Below, piece after piece: positions 8,492-15,236 of a stretch of DNA of 64,000 bases. This DNA comes from EX4572-165 sp964581795. GTDB lineage: Archaea > Thermoplasmatota > E2 > DHVEG-1. The translations under genes were made by a program, and so were the position numbers. The DNA is taken from assembly GCA_964581795.1 (NCBI GenBank), contig CAZOPW010000001.1, positions 18,758-82,757 of the forward strand, read 5' to 3'. The notes beneath the pieces are model-generated. The model saw only the letters and a list, made by a program, of their open reading frames with translations, ran no database searches and was not told the origin of the DNA. Numbering within the stretch: the stretch's first letter is position 1; every line of letters starts with the position of its first letter.

Positions 8492-9403
8492 TCATATTTT
8501 CAACTCCATAAAATATCCTAAAAGACAACTTGGATCTAATTTTCTCATCAATGCCTCTGCAGGGTTCTCTCCGATCTCTAACCAGAGAGATCCATGTAAC
8601 CGATGGTTATACCATTGAAGGAATTCTTCAATGGTGTCAAAACGCCATCGGTGCTTATCATATTCAAACCAGAATCGTTCCACTTTCCCATTGGTTTGAG
8701 GATTATTCCTGCGAGAGGGAACAAAGTTGATATCATTTTGTTCCAGGAATTCCTGAAATTGTGATTTGCTCTTCGGATGATTTGAGTAAAACTGGGTACC
8801 TCGATCCGTGTTCACATCCTTGATGAATGCATGAAACAGATGACTGTGATCAATCACCTTTTGAAAAGTATCAATACTATGCCTTGCAGTTGCTTCAGGA
8901 TACTCTGCTCCATGAAAGATGTATCGTGATGCATCATCCATCCAGACAATGGCATGTGGATGATCCACTGAGGTACGATGCCAGTCACCATGGATCAATG
9001 AAAAACTATGATCACGTTCATACCGGCGACGTTTCCGTTTCTTCTGTTTATTCGGATTTGGAATCGTTCTTTTCTTCTTCAGGAAATACTTATGGATCTT
9101 ATGATGTGGAATATGATGCCCTCTTCGTTTCAATTCATGAAAAAGAAGACGAGCTCCGAACCGTGTTTCCTACCAACTTGATCAATGATCTCCTTTTCCG
9201 TTGGAGTAAGTGGTTTTCCTCTTGGTCGTCTCCTCGGGTTCAAACAGGGAGGTTTTCCTGTTTTGCTTATATTCCTTTACTAATTGCTGAATCCTCCGGA
9301 TGCTTACTTCATAATGTCGAGCTAATCGTTCTGTGGTCCAATCTTTATCTTCCACTGCATGTTTGCAGATGTTCCTTATTTTCTTGTCTGTAAGCTTTGT
9401 CAC
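8492..9403 (-). pseudogene. IS481-family transposase, frame-shifted
   Basis: The N-terminal part (9182-9403) has a helix-turn-helix (WTTERLARHYEVSIRRIQQL). The C-terminal part (8492-9133) has the integrase-type DDE core: WMDDASRY, NTDRGTQFY and TNGKVERFW give the three acidic residues. The bridging segment, with the family's RRPRGKPLTPTEKEIID signature, is readable only in a second frame between about 9150 and 9265. Two compensating frameshifts are therefore needed, and the main frame has in-frame stops at 9182-9184 (TGA) and 9170-9172 (TAG). Without repair the protein should be inactive. Programmed shifting at both points is unlikely, and a sequencing error cannot be excluded. Confidence 0.8.
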
Positions 9404-9418
9404 ATCAGCATGTAATCT

Positions 9419-9445
9419 AAAGCGAAATAATTTTCATACTCTACA
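9419..9445. repeat. Right terminal inverted repeat of the IS
   Basis: The reverse complement begins TGTAG and carries the TTATTTCG core shared with the left end at 8460-8484. Confidence 0.75.
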
Positions 9446-9460
9446 AAATATAGAATCAAT
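9446..9460. repeat. Target-site duplication of the IS, right copy
   Basis: AAATATAGAATCAAT directly abuts the right inverted repeat and matches 8443-8457 in 14 of 15 bases. Confidence 0.7.
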
Positions 9461-9478
9461 AAAAAAAGATTTAAAGAA

Positions 9479-9524
9479 ATAAAAAAGTGAAGGGTTCCAA
9501 AAGGATTGGTTTCGGAGTGCCCTT
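9479..9524 (-). terminator. Terminator-like hairpin after archaellin B1
   Basis: On the - strand AAGGG (9520-9524) and TCC pair with GGA and CCCTT (9490-9494) around an internal loop. A run of T residues follows (complement of 9481-9486). It would end the A1-B1 transcript before the IS, so A2-B2 needs its own promoter. Confidence 0.45.
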
Positions 9525-9533
9525 TTTTCAATT

Positions 9534-10278
9534 TATTATTGTAGTTTATAGATTTGATCAACGTATGTCATTGGTGTAGTAAACGAAATCACACCAGGTG
9601 ACCCAATCTCAGGAATCACACGACCAAACACATCTGTTCGTGGTGGAAGTTGTGCATCAAACAAATATGAAGTATTTGTACAAATATACAAAATCGCTTT
9701 ATCCCCACGATTCAACACGGGATTACTCGCAGTAATCGAACTATCTTCATCCTGCAACACACCAATCGCAAACGTTTCAGCACCAGTCGTATTCCAATGA
9801 TCTTCACCAATATCAAACATATCACCAGTCACATCACCAACAAAGGAAATATTGCCATCACCAGTATCTGTCGCATTAGTATAGTTATAACGTACCAATG
9901 ATTTTGTAGCACCGTTACTAATCAAGATATAAGTATTATTCAGATCGATATCATCCGAACCTGGTCGAACCTTCACCACAACAGCAAGCCGAGACAAATT
10001 CTCAAGCTCAGTACTATTGGATTCATTTCGAACCCATCCAGAAACCTCAAAAACAGAAATACCACTACTCACCTCTTTCCGAGTTTTCTGGCCAGTACTC
10101 AACGCCTGAATCTGCACGGTATTGCTTGTAGAAACCAAAACCGATGCAGCAATACCTGCAACCAAAACCATTGCAATAAACACAATCATTGCACCAATAC
10201 CAATAGCAGCTTCATGATCTCGAATAAAATTCTTAACAAACATTCTCATTTCTATTCACCTCCTTATTGCAACTCCAT
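9534..10278 (-). repeat. 745-bp perfect direct repeat, copy 1 (archaellin B)
   Basis: This is the partner of 6875-7619; see that entry. Identity stops one base before the A-type genes diverge (10279) and two bases before the B stop codon (9533). Confidence 0.9.
9536..10249 (-). CDS. Archaellin B, copy 1
   Basis: This 237-residue archaellin is identical in protein and DNA to the gene at 6877-7590. It has a class III signal peptide with processing before AIGIG and a GGAGGTGA ribosome site. It follows archaellin A1 by 14 bp, so A1-B1 forms a two-gene unit mirrored by A2-B2. A terminator-like hairpin follows it, then the insertion sequence. Exact identity alongside diverged A neighbours implies recent gene conversion or a very recent copy of this segment alone. 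Confidence 0.95.
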   Translation of the reverse strand: MRMFVKNFIRDHEAAIGIGAMIVFIAMVLVAGIAASVLVSTSNTVQIQALSTGQKTRKEVSSGISVFEVSGWVRNESNSTELENLSRLAVVVKVRPGSDDIDLNNTYILISNGATKSLVRYNYTNATDTGDGNISFVGDVTGDMFDIGEDHWNTTGAETFAIGVLQDEDSSITASNPVLNRGDKAILYICTNTSYLFDAQLPPRTDVFGRVIPEIGSPGVISFTTPMTYVDQIYKLQ

Positions 10279-10920
10279 CCAAGCATCAATGTATGATGCA
10301 GGAGTAGTAAAACCGACAATTCCTGCTGCACCTTCTTCACATATAACTAATCCAGATACATCAGTTCTTGGTAATAAACCACTGTTTACTGTAAAGACTG
10401 AACTTGTATCAATGCCTAAAATAACGTGGTCTCCATCATTTATTACAGGTGTTGTACTTGTGCATGATTCATCAGCATCTTGCAAAACTGTAATTCCAAA
10501 CGCAGTTGAGGATCCCCAAGCTCCATTAGTAGATAGGTCTCCATCAATCGATGTTGAGTTTTTATAATCAGATCCATAACCGAGTACATATTTGTTTGTT
10601 GAATCGGATATTTCAATTATTGCCTGTTCTAAATCTATATCTGGAGCGCCTGCTTTTGGTCTAATTTCAATTGCCATTTTGGTAATTTTACCTGAAGCAT
10701 TGTATCCTTCAACACCTTCAACAGTAATACCTGAGGATACTTCAGCGATTGTTTCTTGACCCGTTTTTAATGCTTGCATCTCTAAACGTGTACTTGTTTG
10801 CACCAGCACCGATGCAGCAATTCCAGCAACAAGAACCATGGCGATAAAAATTATCATGGCTCCGATACCAATTGCTGCCATATTTTTTCTATTTGTAAGG
10901 TATTTAGTCTTTCGTCCCAT
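10264..10920 (-). CDS. Archaellin A, copy 1
   Basis: This 218-residue archaellin starts at an ATG preceded by AGGAGG. The class III signal peptide ends before AIGIGAMIIFIAMVLVAG. Its ends match archaellin A2 while the middle (about residues 70-150, including the KNSTSIDG and SCTSTTPV segments) differs. It is the first gene of the whole cluster, with a clear TATA box and a hexamer array immediately upstream, which suggests it leads the main archaellin transcript. Confidence 0.95.
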   Translation of the reverse strand: MGRKTKYLTNRKNMAAIGIGAMIIFIAMVLVAGIAASVLVQTSTRLEMQALKTGQETIAEVSSGITVEGVEGYNASGKITKMAIEIRPKAGAPDIDLEQAIIEISDSTNKYVLGYGSDYKNSTSIDGDLSTNGAWGSSTAFGITVLQDADESCTSTTPVINDGDHVILGIDTSSVFTVNSGLLPRTDVSGLVICEEGAAGIVGFTTPASYIDAWMELQ

Positions 10921-10992
10921 CCTTCTATTACCCCTCCTGACAGTTACACAATTGCAACCTTTCAGAGTGCTACCCCAATATTCCTCTCTGTT

Positions 10993-11043
10993 TTTATATA
11001 CTTTATTTGCATGTGAATATGCAGGTGAATGTGTAGGTGCCTA
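10993..11043 (-). promoter_or_regulatory. Promoter of archaellin A1-B1: TATA box plus hexamer array
   Basis: The TATA box TATATAAA reads on the - strand at 10993-11000. Seven bases upstream begins an array in six-base steps at 11008-11043. On the + strand its units are TGCATG, TGAATA, TGCAGG, then TGAATG, TGTAGG, TGCCTA. A hexamer array directly next to the TATA/BRE region is the arrangement expected for an activator that recruits TFB. The EarA-like gene at 14735 is the natural candidate. Confidence 0.65.
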
Positions 11044-11184
11044 TTCGATTGAGTGGCATGGTAATAATGAGGGCGCATACACAAAGTAATATTCAGTTCA
11101 ATAAATGAGAAAGTATGTTTTTCTTAAAGAAAATATTTTAATTTCAAATGAAATATTATTCAAATTGAATGAAATTCACTATTT

Positions 11185-11709
11185 TTATTTGAATATGTCC
11201 TTTTCCATTTTAGAAATCTGTTGTTCTAAATGCATAAGCTCTAAATCAACACCCATCTCTTTTAAAACATTTATAGATTCATCATCTAATTTTTGTGATA
11301 ACTCTTTTAAAAAAAAATGTCCTGCTTCATCGCCCAGGGAATTATTCAAATGAGTGATAATATCTTTTACCGCTGGACCCATTTTATTTATTTTCAATTC
11401 ATTTATATTACCCATGATGGTTATTGGTTCAGAATCTTCTAAATAAGTTGTGTCTTTCACTGTTATATTATCTAAAAATGAGTGTTGTTTTTTTAAATTA
11501 TTTAGTGTTGATCCCAATAAATAGACTGCATGGCTCTGTGTGGTCTTCCTTCCAGATATTAATAAAATCGTGTTTAAAACATCCTTAATAACTTTTATAT
11601 TTTCCACCATATTTAGTCCCATTTCTTGATAATTATTTCTAATTGAATATCTGTAGAAATAAATATTGTTTTTCTTAAGAATAGAAATTGATTTTTTATA
11701 TTTTATCAT
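11185..11709 (-). CDS. Hypothetical protein upstream of the archaellin cluster
   Basis: I do not recognise this protein. The frame is 174 residues, but the first 29 are Lys/Ile/Asn/Tyr-rich with no ribosome site. The ATG at residue 30 or 34 (MGLNMVENIKVIKDVL) is a more likely start, giving about 141-145 residues. It is soluble and helical with no signal peptide, and ends in a probable coiled coil (MHLEQQISKMEKDIFK). It sits between the archaellin promoter and a lipoprotein gene. A short SEPITIM motif resembles SEPVSIM in the zinc protein at 23854, which may be chance. Confidence 0.6.
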   Translation of the reverse strand: MIKYKKSISILKKNNIYFYRYSIRNNYQEMGLNMVENIKVIKDVLNTILLISGRKTTQSHAVYLLGSTLNNLKKQHSFLDNITVKDTTYLEDSEPITIMGNINELKINKMGPAVKDIITHLNNSLGDEAGHFFLKELSQKLDDESINVLKEMGVDLELMHLEQQISKMEKDIFK

Positions 11710-11813
11710 TTTTCAATAATAAGGAATTTGGTTAGTATTTTATCAATTTCTTTTTTGTGTTTATTATAAATTATTAAATAATGGTAATACTATTTAGTCT
11801 TGGATGAGGTATT

Positions 11814-12257
11814 ATGGATGCAAAAAAGTATATCTTTGGAATAATGCTTATTATACTCTTCATTGCTTTCTCGGGTTGTGAGGAACAAGGAGTAACAACA
11901 CAACAATCATTTGATCATGTTCAATTCAACTCAGAAGTAGTGGATTTGGCATATGCTAACGTTACGTTTTTTGAAGAAAAGGAGTTTAATGACGAGATGG
12001 AGCCAATAATGGTAACAAAGGAAGTTGAGGTGAAATATCTTTTCCATAATAAATTGGATCGAACTATTAATGTAAGTGTCACAATTGAATTTTACTCTGA
12101 TCAAGACGAATTAATTTACCGAGTCGGGCCTCGAATAATTCATGGATTGTTAAAAGATTATACAGAAAAGCAATTCACAGATGTCAATATCGCCCGATGC
12201 ATTGGTGATAACGCAAATAATGTTTCATATGTTAAGATAATTGCATATGAAGTCTAA
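11814..12257 (+). CDS. Putative lipoprotein
   Basis: The protein has 147 residues. An N-terminal signal peptide (IFGIMLIILFIAF) ends in the lipobox-like FSGC, so Cys21 is a likely lipid anchor and the rest lies outside the cell. The remainder is probably beta-rich with a hydrophilic start (EEQGVTTQQ). No family is recognised. Its stop overlaps the stop of the converging gene at 12254 by four bases. An ATG follows a GATGAGG site. Confidence 0.7.
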   Translation: MDAKKYIFGIMLIILFIAFSGCEEQGVTTQQSFDHVQFNSEVVDLAYANVTFFEEKEFNDEMEPIMVTKEVEVKYLFHNKLDRTINVSVTIEFYSDQDELIYRVGPRIIHGLLKDYTEKQFTDVNIARCIGDNANNVSYVKIIAYEV

Positions 12258-12781
12258 TCTCTATTTTTATTTTTTATGAAAATACCAATGATTAGCAAGA
12301 TCGACAATAGGTAAAATGGTTGAACGAACGGCGTATCATTAGATGAAGTATCTTCATATTCAATCGTTATTGTTTCTGTTCCAGAATTTGCATTTGTTTT
12401 TTGTATGCTAGTGTTGGTAGGACCGTAAGTTATAGTTAATATATGATTTCCTGTCCCAGAAAGAGGATATTCTTCGAATATAAATGTTTTTGTCTCCAAG
12501 GCATCGAATATATATTCCTCGGTTACGGAAAAATCTTCGTCATCAGTTAATTTTAGAGTTATTTGATCTGATGAAATATTTCCACGATTTGCCAAAGTAA
12601 CCATAATATCATATTTTACAACCAATTCTTGTCCAATAGTTTCTTCTTTAATTTTTGAATAATCAGTATTTACCAAGGTTAACTCATAATCCTGTGCCGA
12701 TACTTGAAGGATCGTTATAAATAAAAGTAAACCAAGTGTTGATAAAATTAGACGTTTTAATATCTTATTTCTACCCCTCAT
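12254..12781 (-). CDS. Surface protein with signal peptide and C-terminal anchor
   Basis: This 175-residue protein has a basic N-terminus and signal peptide (LILSTLGLLLFITILQVSA). A beta-sandwich ectodomain of the CARDB/adhesion type is suggested by the VTLANRGNISSDQITLKL pattern. A Ser/Thr/Asp linker (about 135-148) follows, then a transmembrane helix (FYLLSILLIIGIFI) with a basic tail. Several N-glycosylation sequons are present. The family assignment is by pattern only. It converges on the lipoprotein gene at 11814. Confidence 0.65.
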   Translation of the reverse strand: MRGRNKILKRLILSTLGLLLFITILQVSAQDYELTLVNTDYSKIKEETIGQELVVKYDIMVTLANRGNISSDQITLKLTDDEDFSVTEEYIFDALETKTFIFEEYPLSGTGNHILTITYGPTNTSIQKTNANSGTETITIEYEDTSSNDTPFVQPFYLLSILLIIGIFIKNKNRD

Positions 12782-12877
12782 CTCTATTCACCATTATTCT
12801 TTTGTTAGTGAACACTTAGAATGGAGGAGCATGTATTTAAGTAAGAGTATTTATTCATTTTATTGAGGTGAAATGAG

Positions 12878-13090
12878 ATGTTGAAATCACGCGGAATAAA
12901 ACGTGGTATAGAAGTATTTGTGAAAGATCCAGTTAATCCCAATGATCCTTTGAGAAAGGCCAGAGTGGTTAACACGTATCCTCATCCAAGTAGCTGGTTA
13001 GTTGTCCAATTTGAAAATGGTGAGATGAAAGAAGTTGACGAAAGTATGGTTACTACTATGTTTGAACGCAATCGAAAGTCCTATTTTTAA
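12878..13090 (+). CDS. Small basic protein, probable SH3-like barrel
   Basis: This 70-residue protein has a start supported by a GAGGTG site. The pattern RKARVVNTYPHPSSWLVVQFENGEMKEVDESMV resembles a small SH3/KOW-like barrel, with strands around VRVV and WLVVQF. The function is unknown. It is followed by the non-coding region that holds a hexamer array and a palindrome. Confidence 0.6.
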   Translation: MLKSRGIKRGIEVFVKDPVNPNDPLRKARVVNTYPHPSSWLVVQFENGEMKEVDESMVTTMFERNRKSYF

Positions 13091-13151
13091 TCGTGATATA
13101 TAAAATATTAAGTTATTTCATTGAATTATCAATCGCATAATTTTCCGTATA

Positions 13152-13189
13152 TGCATGTGCATTTGTTGATGGATATGCAAGTTATATAT
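13152..13189 (+). promoter_or_regulatory. Hexamer array plus TATA box upstream of the 13364-14595 genes
   Basis: From 13152 the sequence reads in six-base steps TGCATG, TGCATT, TGTTGA, then TGGATA and TGCAAG, ending at 13181. TTATATAT follows directly at 13182-13189. The layout is the same as at the archaellin A1 and EarA-like promoters. Transcription from here would give a leader of about 150 nt before the GTG at 13364. Confidence 0.55.
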
Positions 13190-13215
13190 CTGGTAATTAT
13201 TTTTTGTGGGTTTAT

Positions 13216-13244
13216 GTGTAATTATTGTGTAATACATTACACAT
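13216..13244. promoter_or_regulatory. Palindromic site with an extra half-site
   Basis: TGTGTAAT-AC-ATTACACA (13227-13244) is a perfect 8-bp-arm inverted repeat. A third copy of the half-site TGTGTAAT lies at 13216-13223, 11 bp upstream, about one helix turn. This is typical of a dimeric regulator's operator. It lies 27 bp after the TATA-like element at 13182-13189, so a bound protein could repress. Confidence 0.5.
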
Positions 13245-13363
13245 CACTAATTTTTCAATTCTATAATTAGAGATAATAGTTTTATTTAGGCTTATGTTCC
13301 TTTCATAATAGTGGTATTTTTTCATTATGATCATTTTTTCAACAAGAATTAAAAAGAAGTAAT

Positions 13364-13852
13364 GTGGCAAACAATATCACGATGGAAGGAAAGAAGGATA
13401 TAACTAAGGCAATTACTAAGATACGAAGTCATCCTCATTTCCTTGTTTTTATGAGTATTTTAGTAATTAGTGTCTTAAGTAATAGTATTATGATATCATA
13501 TATGGGAGTTTCCTCATTTATTGATTCATTATCTAATCCAGAAGAATATAAAATCATCAGTCACAAATATATATTAAACAAACAGCATGAAGCCGATAGA
13601 TTTTGTATTATCGCTCAAAAACAATCACAGACACTATCATCAATTAATACTTCAGACCAACTCTATATTCATTATAGCAATGATTGTTCTTCTTACTATT
13701 TATTATCAAATCAATCAGAAAAACCAGATCAATCGCTCCAGATTGCGGGCAAAGTGGTTTCCATTATTGAATCTGATCCGCTATCTACTTTATCTTTTAT
13801 ATGGTGGCAAAAAAGTATTCAGTTTATTGAAATTTTGAAAAGTAAAAAATAA
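13364..13852 (+). CDS. Membrane-anchored protein of unknown function
   Basis: The protein has 162 residues from GTG, with ATG at 13382 as an alternative start. A hydrophilic start of about 25 residues precedes one transmembrane helix (FLVFMSILVISVLSNSIMISYMGV); the rest is a polar domain. No family is recognised. It is 32 bp before the DUF1614-like gene and shares its hexamer-array promoter, so the two are probably co-expressed. Confidence 0.6.
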   Translation: MANNITMEGKKDITKAITKIRSHPHFLVFMSILVISVLSNSIMISYMGVSSFIDSLSNPEEYKIISHKYILNKQHEADRFCIIAQKQSQTLSSINTSDQLYIHYSNDCSSYYLLSNQSEKPDQSLQIAGKVVSIIESDPLSTLSFIWWQKSIQFIEILKSKK

Positions 13853-13884
13853 TTATATCAACATGTAAAAAATGAAGGAATAAA

Positions 13885-14595
13885 ATGAACCAAGCAACGA
13901 TGTTTATGTATCTCATTGCAATTATTTTTTTGCCCGTTGTTATTCTATTTTCATTATATTTGGTTTATATGTTAATTTTTAATTCGTTGACTTTTTCTTC
14001 CAAAACTTCAATGATGTTAACCATATTTATCATGTTGACCTCTTTTTCTCCATCCTTGCTTTTTCAACACGCTGATGGCATATTCTTGTTTTCAATTTCT
14101 TCATGGAATTTTTATATTCACCCAATTGGATTTCTATTGCCGGTTCTAATTTCTTGTTTATTAATTATGAAAACGAAAGTAAGTTGGCCGTTTTTATTGA
14201 GTAGCCTTATCCCTGTATCACTTACTGCTTATCTCATGACTACTCCAATTATTGAAAAAGGAATTGTATCCCCATTTCCCCTTTGGTTATTTCCACCCTT
14301 GGTTGCTGCTATAATATCGGTTTTAAATAAAGAAGTGCTCCAAAATAAACTATTTTTATATGCTTTTTCTCTTGGTGTTTTTGGCGTGATTATTGGAGCA
14401 GATCTTGCACATTTACCGACCTTAATACAGCTCTCAACCTCATCATCGATGCATGCAACAATAGGAGGAGCGGGCAGTCTTGATCTCATTTTCTTAAGCG
14501 GTATTTTTTCCGTATTATTTTCAAAATTATTTTTACTTGGAAGAAAACTACTTCATTTTGAACAAATGAATAAAACAGAATATCTGCATATGTAA
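13885..14595 (+). CDS. DUF1614-like integral membrane protein
   Basis: The protein has 236 residues with about seven transmembrane helices. The C-terminal part carries IIGADLAHLP and IGGAGSLDLIFLSGI, which resemble the GADLL.LP and SIGGAG.FDGIFL motifs of DUF1614 membrane proteins. The function of that family is not known to me. It lies second in a unit behind a hexamer array, so it may belong to the motility regulon. The family call rests on remembered motifs, so moderate confidence. Confidence 0.6.
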   Translation: MNQATMFMYLIAIIFLPVVILFSLYLVYMLIFNSLTFSSKTSMMLTIFIMLTSFSPSLLFQHADGIFLFSISSWNFYIHPIGFLLPVLISCLLIMKTKVSWPFLLSSLIPVSLTAYLMTTPIIEKGIVSPFPLWLFPPLVAAIISVLNKEVLQNKLFLYAFSLGVFGVIIGADLAHLPTLIQLSTSSSMHATIGGAGSLDLIFLSGIFSVLFSKLFLLGRKLLHFEQMNKTEYLHM

Positions 14596-14633
14596 TTATT
14601 AATGCGAGCAATAATGCAAATAATACTGTATAT

Positions 14634-14694
14634 TGCAGGTGCATATGCAGGTGTATATGTTGATGCTTATTCAAGTGGGGATTTAGTATAAATA
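14634..14694 (+). promoter_or_regulatory. Hexamer array plus TATA box upstream of the EarA-like gene
   Basis: Units from 14634 are TGCAGG, TGCATA, TGCAGG, then TGTATA, TGTTGA, TGCTTA, TTCAAG, TGGGGA, ending at 14681. TATAAATA follows at 14687-14694 and the ATG is at 14735. It is the longest and cleanest of the four arrays and lies in front of the presumed regulator itself, suggesting autoregulation. Confidence 0.65.
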
Positions 14695-14734
14695 ATAGTA
14701 GTTTCATACATTACTAAAGCGGTGAGGGTTTGGG

Positions 14735-15079
14735 ATGCACGAGCCGGATAATGAAAATATTTCAGCAGAGGTAAAGCGCCCTTTGGTAGTTCGGGCGTTA
14801 CGCAGAAGTAACGTACGAAAAAAGATAGCAGAATATCTTTTTGATATTAGTCCAAGTTATAGTTATACTTCTGAAATAGCCTATCATGTAAAAACGACTC
14901 CAACTAATGTGATAGGAGCTATTAGAGGGATGAAATCACGATATCGAGAGGATGAGTCATTAATAGGACTTGATCTTATCGAAGAAAGGAAGGGCGGATC
15001 AAACATTAAACTCTATGGTCTTACTCCTTTTGGAAAAGAGATTCTAGAGTCAATGTTAAAGGAGAAAAATAATCGTTAA
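14735..15079 (+). CDS. EarA-like winged-helix transcription regulator
   Basis: The protein has 114 residues. A basic N-terminus (VKRPLVVRALRRSNVRKKIAEYLFDI) leads into a winged helix-turn-helix. The recognition helix is near YTSEIAYHVKTTPTNVIGAIRGM and a wing near LIEERKGGSNIKLYGLTPFGKEIL. Size and arrangement resemble EarA, the euryarchaeal archaellum activator described in Methanococcus maripaludis. It is preceded by the longest hexamer array and lies beside the archaellin and chemotaxis genes. I infer that it binds the hexamers and activates archaellin transcription. The ATG follows a GAGGG site. Confidence 0.7.
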   Translation: MHEPDNENISAEVKRPLVVRALRRSNVRKKIAEYLFDISPSYSYTSEIAYHVKTTPTNVIGAIRGMKSRYREDESLIGLDLIEERKGGSNIKLYGLTPFGKEILESMLKEKNNR

Positions 15080-15080
15080 A

Positions 15081-15114
15081 GATGGCTATTTTATACTGCC
15101 ATCGCTTTATTTTT
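15081..15114 (+). terminator. Hairpin terminator after the EarA-like gene
   Basis: GATGGC (15081-15086) pairs with GCCATC (15098-15103) across an 11-base loop. A T-rich tract follows at 15105-15114. It begins one base after the stop codon of the EarA-like gene. Confidence 0.5.
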
Positions 15115-15236
15115 AAAATAGAAATCCTCACTGCATTTTAAAATCAATGATTAAAAAAAGAAATATAAAAAAAGATGGTATGATACTTCTTGAGTAAGTC
15201 GTGTTGCATTATCCAAAAGAAGAGAAATATTTTTAT

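Larger units (their letters stand above)
8460..9445 (-). mobile_element. IS481-type insertion sequence, about 986 bp
   Basis: The ends are imperfect terminal inverted repeats (8460-8484 and 9419-9445). Both begin TGTAG and share a TTATTTCG core followed by TTT. A 15-bp direct repeat with one mismatch flanks the element. The interior holds one transposase frame on the - strand broken by two frameshifts. Size, helix-turn-helix plus DDE layout and orientation fit archaeal IS481-family elements. It sits between archaellin B1 and the promoter of archaellin A2 and breaks neither gene. Confidence 0.85.

Noticed and set aside
9150..9265. Programmed frameshifting in the IS transposase
   Set aside because: Two separate shifts in opposite directions would be needed, and IS481 elements normally use one frame. 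Decay or sequencing error is simpler.
14486..14707. A 73-codon - strand frame with a His/Leu-rich stretch (HQHIHLHMHLQY)
   Set aside because: The His-rich part is just the reverse translation of the hexamer array at 14634-14681. The frame overlaps the DUF1614-like gene and has no supporting features.
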